Shown in pieces: positions 22,636 through 34,600 of a DNA stretch of 64,000 nt. Below the pieces are notes generated by a model. The model worked only from the letters and a program-made list of their open reading frames with translations, was not told where the DNA came from and did not search any database. The translations under genes and the position numbers were made by a program. The stretch is from assembly GCA_025667525.1 (NCBI GenBank), contig CM046878.1, positions 79,876,196-79,940,195 on the forward strand. Direction: 5' to 3'. The stretch is from Glebionis coronaria (taxonomy: Eukaryota > Streptophyta > Magnoliopsida > Asterales > Asteraceae). The stretch's first letter is position 1. Each line of letters begins with the position of its first letter.

Positions 22636-24885
22636 TGGGTCGTACATTTCAGGTCCACTTTATATTGGTTTTCAATTGTGAATATGTATATTTGTGAATA
22701 TTGTGCTTGTATGGCTTGCTGTAGTGTTAAGGTATGATAATTTTTCAAGAATTTCTCACGAGATTCTAAATCTTTCAAAATATATCATACTAAAGCACTA
22801 CAACTATCCCTTATTAACTTAAGGGGGAGCAATAATTTGTTCTATGGCCAAACATCGATTTCATTTTTACCCAAAGACCGGTTAATCCATTCAATATCCC
22901 AAATATTAATGGTTAACATTTTGGATAAGGGGAGAAAATGGGATTAAGGAGACGTAAGTGATACTTGGCTAAAAGATGAAAAAGACTTAACGACTATCCA
23001 ACTTAATATGTGTAAAGCACGTGTTAAGGGGGAGCGTTTTTGATGAACAAAACACCTAAGGTACAAAACTTTTGATTTCAATATCACAAGTACTTTAGGT
23101 GATTTTCAATGATTTTTCATGGTGACAATTCCTTCCCAAAACACGCTTAATTCACGACGGATGTGGTGACAAAAGGGTGGTAGGAATAGGTTTAGTCCAA
23201 TGATTCATCAGAGCCGATGGAATCTTCCCAAGGACAATTCCCTAGATAGAATTAGAAGTCCTAGGAAAGATGGAGAAAGAATGTGAACGTAGCTGAATGC
23301 CGACCAAGTACATAAGCTAGCACTGGAACAATCACAACAAGGTGCTAGTGATGACGTATTGGTAAGCATTGAAGGGGTTGAAGAATGAAAAAGAAATGTA
23401 AAGATAAAGGGTGTAAAGAAAGAAGCCCTCCTTACAACTTTAGGCAGAAACCGGGTCAATACATATGCTATTGAGGTCATTTTTGCTAATGATTCTCGGT
23501 ATTGAAGAAAGACATCATGGACCCAGTGATGCAATGCACAACCGTTCCCAGCTAACTCAAATATCTCTCAAAAGGTATTTGTTTTAATCACACGGAGATC
23601 AACACGTTATCTATTGGTTTATTCACTCCGAATAGACTGGTATTGAAAAGATGGCACTCCTCTCCAGCCATCGCTCACTAAATCAAAACGCACAATCGAG
23701 TCTAGAGCCAAGAGATCATCAAAAGTCTCATTAGGACACTTTCCATTTATTCCTTGCTTTCTCACACACTGTGAAAAGTAAGAGATTTTCATGAGTCCTA
23801 CGCAGTATTCCTGTAATATTGCCAGAACATCCGAGTAATACGTAAGTATTACAACGAAGATGGAAATCCTGCTTGAGCCAACATCAAACAAGCTCATGGT
23901 AGGTTACACGTGCGGTTCTTTTAGAACCAATCTTGTGAAAAACTGGAAGGTAACAGTGGTTTAATTCTTAATTGAACTTAAACTCGTTCCAGGCCTCTTC
24001 GCATTATCATATGATCTTGCCAGAACACTCAGAGTGACTCTTTATTGACCACAGTGACGAGTGGAAATCCTTCTAGTGTCAACATCAAACAGCACTTGGT
24101 AGGTGACGTGCAAGCTTCTTTATGAATTGAGCTCGTGACAACTGGAAAGCAACGATGGTGAAAATCTTAATTGAAATTCACTTGTTCCAGGTTTCATGAA
24201 TTGACGGCTTCAAATCACAAGGATAACTTATCCAAGTGATTCACTCTTTATGTTCGTAGTCAGCTTTGGACGGTCGAATAAAGAGAACGGGTTTACCCGC
24301 GAAATCCTGTCAGGAAGTTACTTAAGTGAAACTATCCGTCACGGGTACGATATCTAATATCGTCTAACGGTCTTCACCGACCGGAGGTAAAATGCTACCG
24401 AATTAGAATAAAATGTTCAAAGCCATTTTATTCGTGTCGTTGCTGTGTACCTGTTAAAGACGGTGGCGTTGTTGTGTACCTGTTGAAGACGGTGGCGTTG
24501 CTGTGTACCAGTGAAGACGGTGGTGTTGCGGTGTACCTGTAGAAGTCGTTCCCACATGCTTATGTTTTTCTGCATCAAAGTTTAGCAAAAATTCAAGAAA
24601 GTACAAGATAAAGTCTTCCGCTGTACCAAACTCTGAAACTTTCGAGAATCCAACAAAAAGACATAAGTGTGTGGAACATGGAGTCACGAGAAGGCAAATT
24701 CACAAGAGAGGCAAAGATCGCACGTGAAAGGACAAAGAACAATGCTCTCAAGCCAAAGCCAAAAAGATCAAACCAACATATTCACAACAAAAGAAAGAAA
24801 AGAAGAAAAGACTACGAGCTAAAGAACGAAGACTTAGTATAGTATGCTAGGTTTAGAACTTTGTAAACGTGGAGTGACCTCCCTT
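22636..24885 (+). other. SIRE-A long 3' region, non-coding
   Basis: About 2.25 kb without a supported gene. It contains PPT-like tracts AAGGGGGAGC (22821-22830), AAGGGGAGAAAATG (22927-22940) and AAGGGGGAG (23026-23034), a diverged internal duplication of about 190 bp (about 23810-23999 against 24010-24195, recognisable by GCCAGAACA, CAACATCAAAC and TTGTTCCAGG/CGTTCCAGG) and a small minisatellite (24436-24548). Confidence 0.6.
24436..24548 (+). repeat. ~30-bp minisatellite, about 3.5 units
   Basis: Units contain GTGTACCTGT, AAGACGGTGG and GTTGCTGTGT, repeated with minor changes and one shorter unit. It lies in the SIRE-A 3' region about 350 bp before the 3' LTR. Confidence 0.85.
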
Positions 24886-24895
24886 AGGGGGAGAT
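24886..24895 (+). other. SIRE-A polypurine tract
   Basis: AGGGGGAGAT directly precedes the TGTTAG start of the 3' LTR, the expected primer site for plus-strand DNA synthesis. Confidence 0.9.
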
Positions 24896-25226
24896 TGTTA
24901 GAAATACGTTTTTACGTATATTAGAAGTATCGGTCACTCCACAATATTATTTATGTTGTAATAGCTCGTAGTTAACAAATAGTTGTTAGTTGCTTATTAA
25001 CTTAAGTAAGAACCGGTCCATGGGCTTGTCATGGACCGGCCCAAGCCCATGTTTGCTTGGAACTATAAATACCCCTTTCCACCATGGAAAGGGGTTGGTT
25101 GTTGTCATTTCCTAGTTTCCATTTTATTGAAATAACACATAGTTTCTCTCACTTTCTCTCTCTAACTTTCTCTCTCTAGAAATCAACAAACCCCTTCATA
25201 GATTCATAGGTTATCAATATTCTACA
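24896..25226 (+). repeat. SIRE-A 3' LTR
   Basis: 331 bp, one difference from the 5' LTR; TATA box at 25064-25071. Followed by the TSD CTTTT (25227-25231), after which the Athila sequence resumes. Confidence 0.96.
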
Positions 25227-25231
25227 CTTTT

Positions 25232-26199
25232 CAAATCGTACAACCTTATTTATTGCAATTAAATTTATTAGCAAGCGATGGGAGAAAAAGCTCATAATCA
25301 ACTCACATAAATTCGTGAAAGAATACCAAACTTATAATTGACTCTATCATCTCTCGTTCTCCACAATTTAAAATCTCAAGGAATGAGACTCGTGGACGGT
25401 TAGCCAATTAAATCAAAGTTTTGGGTTTTTAAGTCATCTATAGGATCTTGCAACTTCTTAGACTTTTTCAAGTTTAGAGTTCGCATTTAAAGTTCCCTTG
25501 ATAAACGACTTTCTAGAATCACATATAGGAACTTGCGAAAAGTTCTTGTTCTTAACCCGTAAGAGTTAAGAATTTCGCGTTTTAAATTTCCCTATATAAA
25601 AGCCTAGCAAAACTTGACTTAAACACGTTAAGGATACTAGCTAGAGTAAACTTGGATAAGTAAACTCGGGTTGAGTCAAAAGATTCAAAGGAAAATACTA
25701 CTTTACAACTAGGCCAAAATAGATTAAATTTTTTGAAAAATGTCAAAAAATCAAATTTTCCGGTTAAAATGAGGATAAATTACTGGAAAAGCCCACTTAC
25801 TTCGATAGAAGTCCCCCCTACACTTGATATAAACATTATCCTCAATGTTTAAGCATGTGGGAGTAAACTCCCCTACACTTAGTACATTGTGCACGTTGTT
25901 TAAATCTTGCTAAGGAAGAGACAACTATAGTGATTTCAATGTGAACATATAAGATATGAATTATTGAATCACGACAGTTTAGGATAGAACCGGGAAGACG
26001 GGAACACGGATTCACGGGTCTTCAAATATCATCAAGAGTGCTCTTTGAAGCTTTAATCCCGGCACATCATAAGAAAATAGACAACAAACCCTATGTAGCT
26101 CCCCCTCTACACTTATTATGAAAACGGGTAAAGGATAGATCAACGGGTTGCCTCCCGAGAAGCGCTTGTTTTTGGTAACCGAGTCACGAGCCTGACTCG
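25232..26199 (-). other. Athila 3' internal region, upstream portion
   Basis: No open frame of protein type. On the element strand it carries three more polypurine tracts of the AAGTGTAGGGG type: 25811-25825, 25869-25880 and 26099-26114. Together with the tract at the LTR (6290-6304) that makes four. The remainder is AT-rich and non-coding. Confidence 0.65.
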
Positions 26200-28193
26200 A
26201 CCCAAAACTAATTCAAGGGAAACGTGGTGAGGGATGGAATCATCTCATGAGAGATGTCCTCACCAAAGTACAGCTTCACACGCTGGCCATTCACTTTAAA
26301 ATTAGGCCCATTTGGTTGAGAAATCTCAATGGTGCCGTAAGGGAAGACTTTGGCGACGGTGAATGGACCAGACTAACGGCTCTTAAGCTTGCCCAAAAAG
26401 ATTTTCAACCGAGATTTAAAGAGTAAAAATTTATCACCAATTTAAAACTCTCGGTTCTTAATCCTAGAATCATGAATGAGCTTGGTTTTCTCCTTGTAGA
26501 TCAATGAATTCTCATAAGCTTCATTCCTTAGTTCATTTAGCTCGTTGAGTTGAATCTTCCGAAGATCACCGGCTTTGTTGATATCAAAATTGGCCCACTT
26601 CAAGGCCCAATACGCCTTATGCTCCAACTCAATAGGGAGGTGGCATGTCTTCCCGTACACAAGACGATATGGAGTGCAACCAATAGGTGTCTTATATGCG
26701 GTACGGAAAGCCCACAAAGCATCATCTAACTTATCGGCCCACGAGGCACGATGCTCTCCCATAGTATGCTCTAATATTCTCTTCAATCCACGGTTAGAAA
26801 TCTCGGCTTGACCATTTGTTTGAGGATGATAAGCGGTGGAAAGACGGTGATTGACACCGTACTTAGCCATGACTCGAGCAAATTGATCATTGCAAAAATG
26901 AGTCCCGCGGTCACTGATGATAGCACGAGGAACACCGAATCGAGCAAAAAGTTGTTTCAAAAAGTTCACAACCACCCTCGCATCGTTCGTAGGGAGAGCC
27001 TTTGCTTCCACCCATTTAGATACGTAGTCAACGGCTACGAGGATGTACTTGTTCCCTTTGGATGATGGAAATGGCCCCATAAAGTCGATACCCTATACGT
27101 CAAAGATTTCACACTCTTGTATGAAATTTTGAGGCATCTCATCTTTATGTGTGATCTTGCCTTGGCGTTGGCAAGCATCACAATGTTTAACCATTTCATG
27201 AGCGTCATAATAAATGGAGGGCCAATAGAATCCAGAGTCGAACACTTTCTTCGCGGTATAGTTAGGACCAAAGTGACCACCAGTGGGTCCTTTGTGGCAA
27301 GCTTCAAGGATTAGTAAAGCTGTCGGCTCATCAACACACCGACGAATGACAAGATCCGCACATTGTTTGAAAAGGTAAGGGTCGTCCCAAAAATAGTGTT
27401 CAATGTCTTTAAAGAACTTTTTCTTTTGTTGGGATGTTAACCCTTCCTTGAGAATTCCACCCGCCAAATAGTTTGCAATGTCCGCCAACCATGGGGTTTC
27501 ATCAAGATTGGAGTTAATAGACATCAAGGCCTCAAGGGGAAAAAAGTCATTAATCTCTTGATTTGGGAGCTCCCCTTGATAAGGATCCTCGAGTCTACTA
27601 AGATGATCCGCGGCTAGGTTTTCCGCTCCCTTTTTATCACGAATTTCGATTTTAAATTCTTGTAGGAGCAAAACCCAACGAAGAAGTCTTGGATTGGAAT
27701 CTTGTTTAGTTAACAAGTACTTCAACGCGGAATGGTCGGTATAGACAATGGTGGTGGAAAGAACAAGATAGGGGCGGAATTTTTCAAAAGCATACACTAC
27801 AGCTAGAAGCTCTTTTTCGGTAGTGGTATAATGCAATTGAGCCCCCGTCATTGTCTTGCTAGCATAATGGATTGGTTGGAAGTGTTTGTTCACTCTTTGT
27901 CCCAAAACTGCTCCAATAGCAAAGTCGCTAGCATCACACATCAATTCAAAAGGTAACTCCCAATTAGGGGTAACCAAGACCGATGCCTTAGTTAATTTAT
28001 CCTTAAGAAGATTGAAAGAGTCAATACACTCTTTATAAAAGATAAAAGGAGTATCTTTTTCCAAGAGGTGGGTCACCGGGCGAGCAATCTTAGAAAAATC
28101 TTGAATGAAACAACGATAGAAGCCCGCGTGACCAAGGAAACTTCTCACTCCCTTCACGGTTGAAGGAGGAGGTAATTTAGCAATCACTTCATC
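26200..28193 (-). pseudogene. pol: Athila pol, RNase H and integrase part
   Basis: Continues the RT frame interrupted at 40483. From 28193 downward: the end of RT, the RNase H region with a [23 protein letters not shown] start and a [11 protein letters not shown] motif, a spacer, the integrase zinc finger ending CDACQ (about 27165), and the D,D,E core in [17 protein letters not shown] and TNGQAE. A C-terminal part follows with SGPFTV and KVFPYGTIEI around 26310-26380. The frame is intact apart from in-frame stops where tryptophan is expected (27090-27092 and near 26373) and others downstream. It is a pseudogene with full domain content. Confidence 0.92.
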
Positions 28194-31100
28194 TGTGACA
28201 ATCCTTCAATTTATGGTTGATATTTTATTCTCAAAGTATTATTTAAAAACATTATTTTAATGTTATATTATGAACTCACTTATTTTTGGGAAGAAATTCG
28301 GGTTTACATCTTGAAGTAGCATCGACTACGTCTAAACCGGAGGACTCTATGTTACGTGCTTACGTTTACATACACCGTCTTTGGTGACAGTCTGATATTT
28401 CAGGAAATAAATTTATCCGTGAATATTATTTTGGGATTTTAAATTTGTGTTGGTTCATAAACTCACAAATTTACGAGAAGAGATTAGGACTTACGTGAAT
28501 AATTTAACGTCCTTTACGACTAAACCGGAAACCTTAGGATTATGTATTTACATTTTCGAACTCCGTTTTTGATGAGACAATTTTTATTAGATTCGTTTTG
28601 TGCCGTTGATTCATAATTTATAAAAACGTTTTTCGTAAATCGACCCGAGGGCACGTAAATCGAGGAAACTAGAATCGAGGAGTACCCGTAAATAATTGGG
28701 GATGAGACAAAACAAGTTTTGCCCCACCCCCAATATGGGACGGTTTAAATAAGCTACACAAACACACTTAGGTGTCATGCTTACAAAGTAAGCAAGACAC
28801 ATGTCTTGCTTAACTTTGCAAGTTAGCTAACAACATCAAAACTACACAACCTAAACCATTTCATCATTTTCTTACATGCAAAACCACTCATCCTCCCTTC
28901 CTCTCTCTCTCTCTATATTCCATCCACCACCACCCCTAAACATCCTCATTTGATCAAATTTAACCATGAAATCATATGTTATTCACACATATGATGAAGC
29001 CCTTTTGAAGCTCTATTGATTGGTGGTGATTTTAACATCCAAGGAGAAGATTTGTTGGTGTCATAGGGCTGATTTTCCATGAGAAGTTTATAATGATTGG
29101 TGGACTTGAAGATGATATTGGTTTATCACAAGTTTTGCCATCAAAATCAAAGCCTTGTTCATCAAAGACTCATTTTTCATCACTAATGGTGGTATAGAGA
29201 TTGTTCTTCCCATCCTCTTGTTATTTTGATTATGTAATCATGTATTTTCTTTCCTATTGTATATGTATATGATGAATATATGATGATAAAAATATTGTGT
29301 GGGGATCAAGTGTTGATAAATATGGTTAAAAAGATGGAAAACCATAGGTAACAAAGTTAAAATCTTGCTTAATATGATGGCTGTATAAAAACAGTAAGTA
29401 ACCAAATGATAAACTGATAAAATGGCATAGTGGAATCAATTTACAGTAAGTATTATGTGTTATACACATGTGAGAGTTGTCCATGCAATGGAATCATCAA
29501 AATGAGTGAGATATGATCGAAACAAAATTAGTATACCAATCTGAATTGTCTGTTTTGTAGGGATTGTTAAGGATATTTAGACATGGATTGAGCAATAGCT
29601 ATAACTAAGTTATTTGTAGCACAAAATATGAAGTTTATGCCATCTAAACATGAGCTTCTATCTCCTTATATAACTCAAGATATGATAAAAATGGTGAAAG
29701 TGAAACTAAAAATCAGATTTTGTGAAATTAAAGTTTAATACTATTATTTAAGCACTCAAAATAATTAGTATAAAATGTGAAATTAAAACCCACTAACTTA
29801 TATATTACATTTATATAAATATGTATAAGGATAAATAAATGGACATTTTATAAAAATGGTAGTTTGGTAAGTTTTATAAGTTATAAAACTATAAACATGA
29901 TTTTTACGTCTTTTCGACTAATACCGTAAAATTAACGTTTTTCGTCAATTAAACCTTAGATGGTCGGACCCGTCTAATGTAAACTTTTTAAAAGTCATAT
30001 ACTGATATATAAGTACATATTACAAGTAAAAACCGATAAAACCCGAGGTTTATAACATATGGACATTAACGGGCCAAATTAGCCTTAATGGACTATTAAT
30101 CCAACTAATTTTGCTAAACACTAATGGACTTACTCATTGGGCTTAACCCGCTTGGGCCCAACATGTGAGTATAGAGCTGATGTTAAAAGTGTAATTGGAC
30201 TAATAAAATGTAATGGGCTCATCATGGGCTTATTGGGCCTTAACATGTAAAGAAGTTAAACTAGTGAAACTAGTATAAAAATTTACCAACACTTGACACT
30301 ATAATAAGTAAATAAAGATGTACAATCACACTTGATCATCATCATATTTATAAAATCATCATATGTATACATAATTGTTATTTTTATAAAGTCATTGGAC
30401 AAGAGTCTAAGACGAGTATTATTTGTCTAGGTTTCCGTGATTGAAGCACGTACCGTACATCCGAATTGCCGATAACCCGCTTTCCCACATCAACGTGAGT
30501 TCATAGCCTCACACTCTTTTAAATGTTTTTATGAAATGTTTGATAAACCCGCGAGGGAGATAACATGTTAGTTTTTATGAAATAGGACACTAGTTGTCCC
30601 AATTATTTGTTTATTGATTTGGACTCGAATGATTGTATGACCCGATGAATGATTATATGACCCGATGTAAAAATGGATTATTAAAGTTAGATTATGTCAC
30701 TAAAAGTCCCATTAGCATGAATTGTGAACTACCGGGATTTGGTAGACGCTTATGCATATAATAGTACTATTTGGGGTCGATCACCCCAGTTCGCGCCTTG
30801 ACGGTTGATCCCCATCGTGCCACATTGATTGGTAAGCGAATTTATTTATGAGAAGATTTCCATAGCGTGATTTTTATGACGACACGCTAACTTAGATGGG
30901 CAAATTGAGGTTTGGGCTAGCTACCCGTTGTTTGTTGTAGTAAGGTAACAATGTCATGCGGCTTATAATAATCCAAATAATGAAAATACTGCTATACGCA
31001 TTGAATTACTATATATTGCCTGACTAGCAATACGGGGTCTTATTAATGATTTTATGTTCGTGTTTTGGTTTTTCATAAACCATACTCATATAACGGCTTT

Positions 31101-31632
31101 TATCTAATTTTATACAGCGCTATAAAACGGATTGTATGATGTTTTTACGACAATGGTTCGTATAATGATTTTGAAGGCAAACGCCTATATTATGATTTTT
31201 GATAAGGATTTGTATAAAATGACTTTGGCTATTTTATGGCCTATTACAATGATTTGTACAAAAATGATTTTCGGTAATAATTATATACCGATGATATATT
31301 AATGGTTTTATTAAACTCTATGAATTCACTCGGCGTTATCGCTGACCTTTTCTTTTAACATGTTTTGTCTGAGGTACTTGAAGGTAATTCTCGGGAAGAC
31401 AACAAGAATTCATGGCCCGCACTTAAACAACAATTTCCATTCAAATGTTTTGTAAAAATTGTATGAAATACTATGACTTGGGACCTATGTAAATTTGATA
31501 TTTATGAATGGAAATGCTTTATTATTAAACGACACGATTTTTAAGCGTTGTCTATGATGTGAGTAATGTGCTATCCCGTAACACCAACGAGTCTTCCGCT
31601 GTATTAAATTGTGTATATTTGGGGGTGTTACA
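28194..31632 (+). repeat. Tekay-type 5' LTR
   Basis: Starts TGTGACAATCC and ends GGGTGTTACA. It contains no credible coding sequence. Against the 3' LTR I count about five differences in the first 190 bp, and similar density elsewhere by eye. Confidence 0.93.
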
Positions 31633-31635
31633 GTT

Positions 31636-31647
31636 TGGTACCAGAGC
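31636..31647 (+). other. Tekay-type primer-binding site
   Basis: TGGTACCAGAGC three bases after the LTR end matches the complement of initiator methionine tRNA at 11 of 12 positions. Confidence 0.85.
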
Positions 31648-34600
31648 TCTCGTTATAGAGAACGAAAGATTTTTAAAACCAAGGTTTTGAATAAAACATT
31701 TCAAAACCTTTTAACTATAAACATTTTTCTCAAAATGTCTAAAAATCTTTTGACTATAACGGTGCCGAAGAATTCCCGAGTTACCGACAAGGCTAGACTG
31801 AGAAGTGTTATTTTAATATATATATATAACTTGGATTATATGTATATATGTATGATGTAATTTGATTACATGATTGTTTGATGATTATTTTAATACTTAT
31901 ACGAGGTATTTATACGACGTATATTGTCACAAGAAACCCTAACTCCCCTAGCAAATCAATCGAAGCTATTCCCGTAGGAATTCTAGCTATCCTAGATCTA
32001 AACCAAGTTGTGGATAATTATGATCCCGACAAAATGGTTGATATTCGTAGAAATGTAGATATTAGTTGATTGTGATATTGAAGAAGAATTGGCGAGATTA
32101 AAACTGATATCGATGTCATGACGATCTTTCCTTATAGAGTGGAGTTTGACAAAACGTTACCACCTAGAAAGATGTCATCTGATTCGTTGTCACCCAATTC
32201 TTAATTTGAAATCGAAAGGGGTGAATGTTGCACTTGAGGCTGTCATTGGAACCATTACCCAAAAGCCTCATGCCACTAGTACCTTTCCGAGAAGTCTAAT
32301 TGAATGTATGAGTCATTTCATACTAGTGACTCATTTGATAACTATTGTTGTAAGAGCTATAGGATTGGAAATTAAGTGTTGTTCATATCGAGCTTTTATT
32401 GCCCTTTTAAGGTCTAAGAGTAAGGTTGAAAGTATTGGAGAATGAGGTAGGATATCGCATTGAGTATAAGTTGATTGAAACTTGAATAAAAATAAAATTT
32501 AACCCGTATGGAATATGAGATTGATAAGAGGAAGTCGTTAAGTTCTGTGATTGAATTATGAGGTTTTAATTGATTGTTGATTCGTGTTAAGGGTTGTTCC
32601 TAGGCCATTGTCCAATGATGGGGATGCCCAGTGTCCAAATTGAAGAAATCTTCTTCTGAATTGGGACCGATGGATCTTTCGGGACATGTGGAACACCTAA
32701 TGACTCTTGTAGATTAGTATTCATTGTGGTATCTTTTAAAAATCCCTAACTTAACTGAGACATCAGTTGGTAGGATGAGTTCTTGGAATTGTATGACATA
32801 GTGACACGTAATGTGTTACGGTACAATTCTGACTTGTTTGTGGTTAATGAAAAGACTACATTTGATTGCTAAATTCTACATGTATCGATGTTATCTATCT
32901 TTTATTTGCTTCTTCCTAATGCTCGCATTAGTGATGCAACCATTGAACAAGTACTCATCTTGTTTGAGTTACGTTGTGGATTATTCATTTTGAGTGCCAT
33001 CGAGGTCATGAACCTCATGATTAATTGGCTAAGCTCATTTCCTATTATATTGTAGTTAGTTCTTGGTGAATAACTTTTCATCACTCTTTTGCAGATCACT
33101 CATTGTTTTTATAAGATAAAACAGTATCCCTTGAGAGAAATTGAATTTTCATCACTATAAGAATTATTCAAAGTGAGATTTATAAGTGATCGTTATCGAA
33201 ATGAAGTTGTTTATAAAACACATTGGAAAACCTAATTGTTTTCATAACAAAGAAAATCTTTGTAAATTTATTTTTGATTCTTATTTAAGAATTAAGCATG
33301 AAAATGTTTTTATTATAAACATGATGATAAAATTTTGACGAACTGAGTATTGCATCGTTAATCTTGAAAATGTATATAGTTGCGCGCCTACATACAATTT
33401 AGAAGTGACCATGCAAGGCTGATTAGTAGTCACCATAAAATTGTTAACAAACATTACATTTTTCCTTGAAATTGTGAAGGATTGAAATTTTGTGAGATCT
33501 GCAAGAAGTGCGAAAATAGGGACATAGTGTTAGGGACACCTACATATGTGCCCGTACTATTTATTCTTCTGAACCGAATTTAATCATATGTGGATATTGT
33601 CTTCATTGACAATTGATATCACCTTCTTGTTCATTTCTGTAAATGATGAGATTCTTTGGAAAAGTATCTGATTACCGAGTGTTGATACCCGACTGGATGT
33701 ATCGACGTTCCTATCATTTCTTTTGATTAGATTTCATTTGAATGACATGGGTAACGATCCGAGGAACTTTCGAATGCGTACTCAAATTATGAAAACATGG
33801 GATATATTCATATTCGTTAATGTTTTCGTCTGTATCTGATTTGAAATTCTTTCGCGTAGATTATGCGTTGACCTTACTCTTTTAATGTTAGTTGTGTCTC
33901 CATATATCCTTGAATTTGTGAAGGATTATGAGTTATTATTAGTCTTTTGAGAAGTTCTCATCTTATCTATGGTAACGAAACTGGAAAGTTGGTAGTGCCA
34001 GTAGAATGGATTGATTGATTATGACATGACGACATTGTCTTAATTAATGGGAACTCGAGTAGAATTCCCCTAAAAGATAAGATGTTGATTATCAAAAGTG
34101 ATCTAAATAATTCTTGATGGATGACCATACCCTGCATTTAGACTTGAAATTATACCATGAATGGTTGTGAACTAGTCATAGATCTTGTAATCTAGAAAGA
34201 ACTTAAAGTAAATTTATTAAACGATGTTTCTATTATCTGAAACTTTAGGAGGTATTTGCTGGTAAATTACCTAGACTTTTGCCATTAAGGCAGATTGAAT
34301 TTGGTATTGATTATATTCTTGGTGCTGCACCTGTGGCTTGTGCACTGTACGACAACACCATCTGAATTAAAAGAATTATCGTGCAACTAAGCTAGTTGTC
34401 GGAAAAAGCTTTTATTCTACCGAGCTCGTCATCATGAAGAGCTATGATGTTATTATTTCTTATATTTATTGATTACCGTGAACTAAGTAAATTGACGATT
34501 AAAAATCTATATCCACTACCGAAGATGATAGATTTGTTCGATCATTTACAAGGTTCTAGCGTATATTCAAAAATTTGATTCACGGCATGGTTATCATCAA

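Larger units (their letters stand above)
7306..25226 (+). mobile_element. SIRE-A: near-intact SIRE/Maximus-type Ty1/Copia retrotransposon, 17.9 kb
   Basis: Direct LTRs of 331 bp at 7306-7636 and 24896-25226 differ at one base. The perfect TSD CTTTT is at 7301-7305 and 25227-25231. The order is LTR, primer-binding site, leader with a 15-bp repeat array, gag, pol (protease, integrase, RT, RNase H), spacer, second repeat array, 1319-residue extra ORF, long 3' region, PPT, LTR. The integrase-before-RT order makes it Copia, and the large gag plus an ORF after pol make it SIRE-like. At 17.9 kb it is about twice a typical SIRE. All three ORFs are open and catalytic motifs are present, so it is a very recent insertion in the Athila 3' region and may be functional, subject to how pol is translated. 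Confidence 0.95.

Noticed and set aside
23208..23897. Minus-strand ORFs in the SIRE-A 3' region
   Set aside because: No recognisable domain; opposite to element orientation and within non-coding sequence with internal duplication.
28611..28802. Short minus-strand protein repeated in the Tekay LTRs (also 37464-37649)
   Set aside because: It recurs only because the LTR recurs; the third LTR copy (62984-63241) does not preserve the frame well.
31609..32445. Short plus-strand genes after the Tekay PBS
   Set aside because: Collinear with a decayed gag; no conserved protein can be read and the frames are chance openings.
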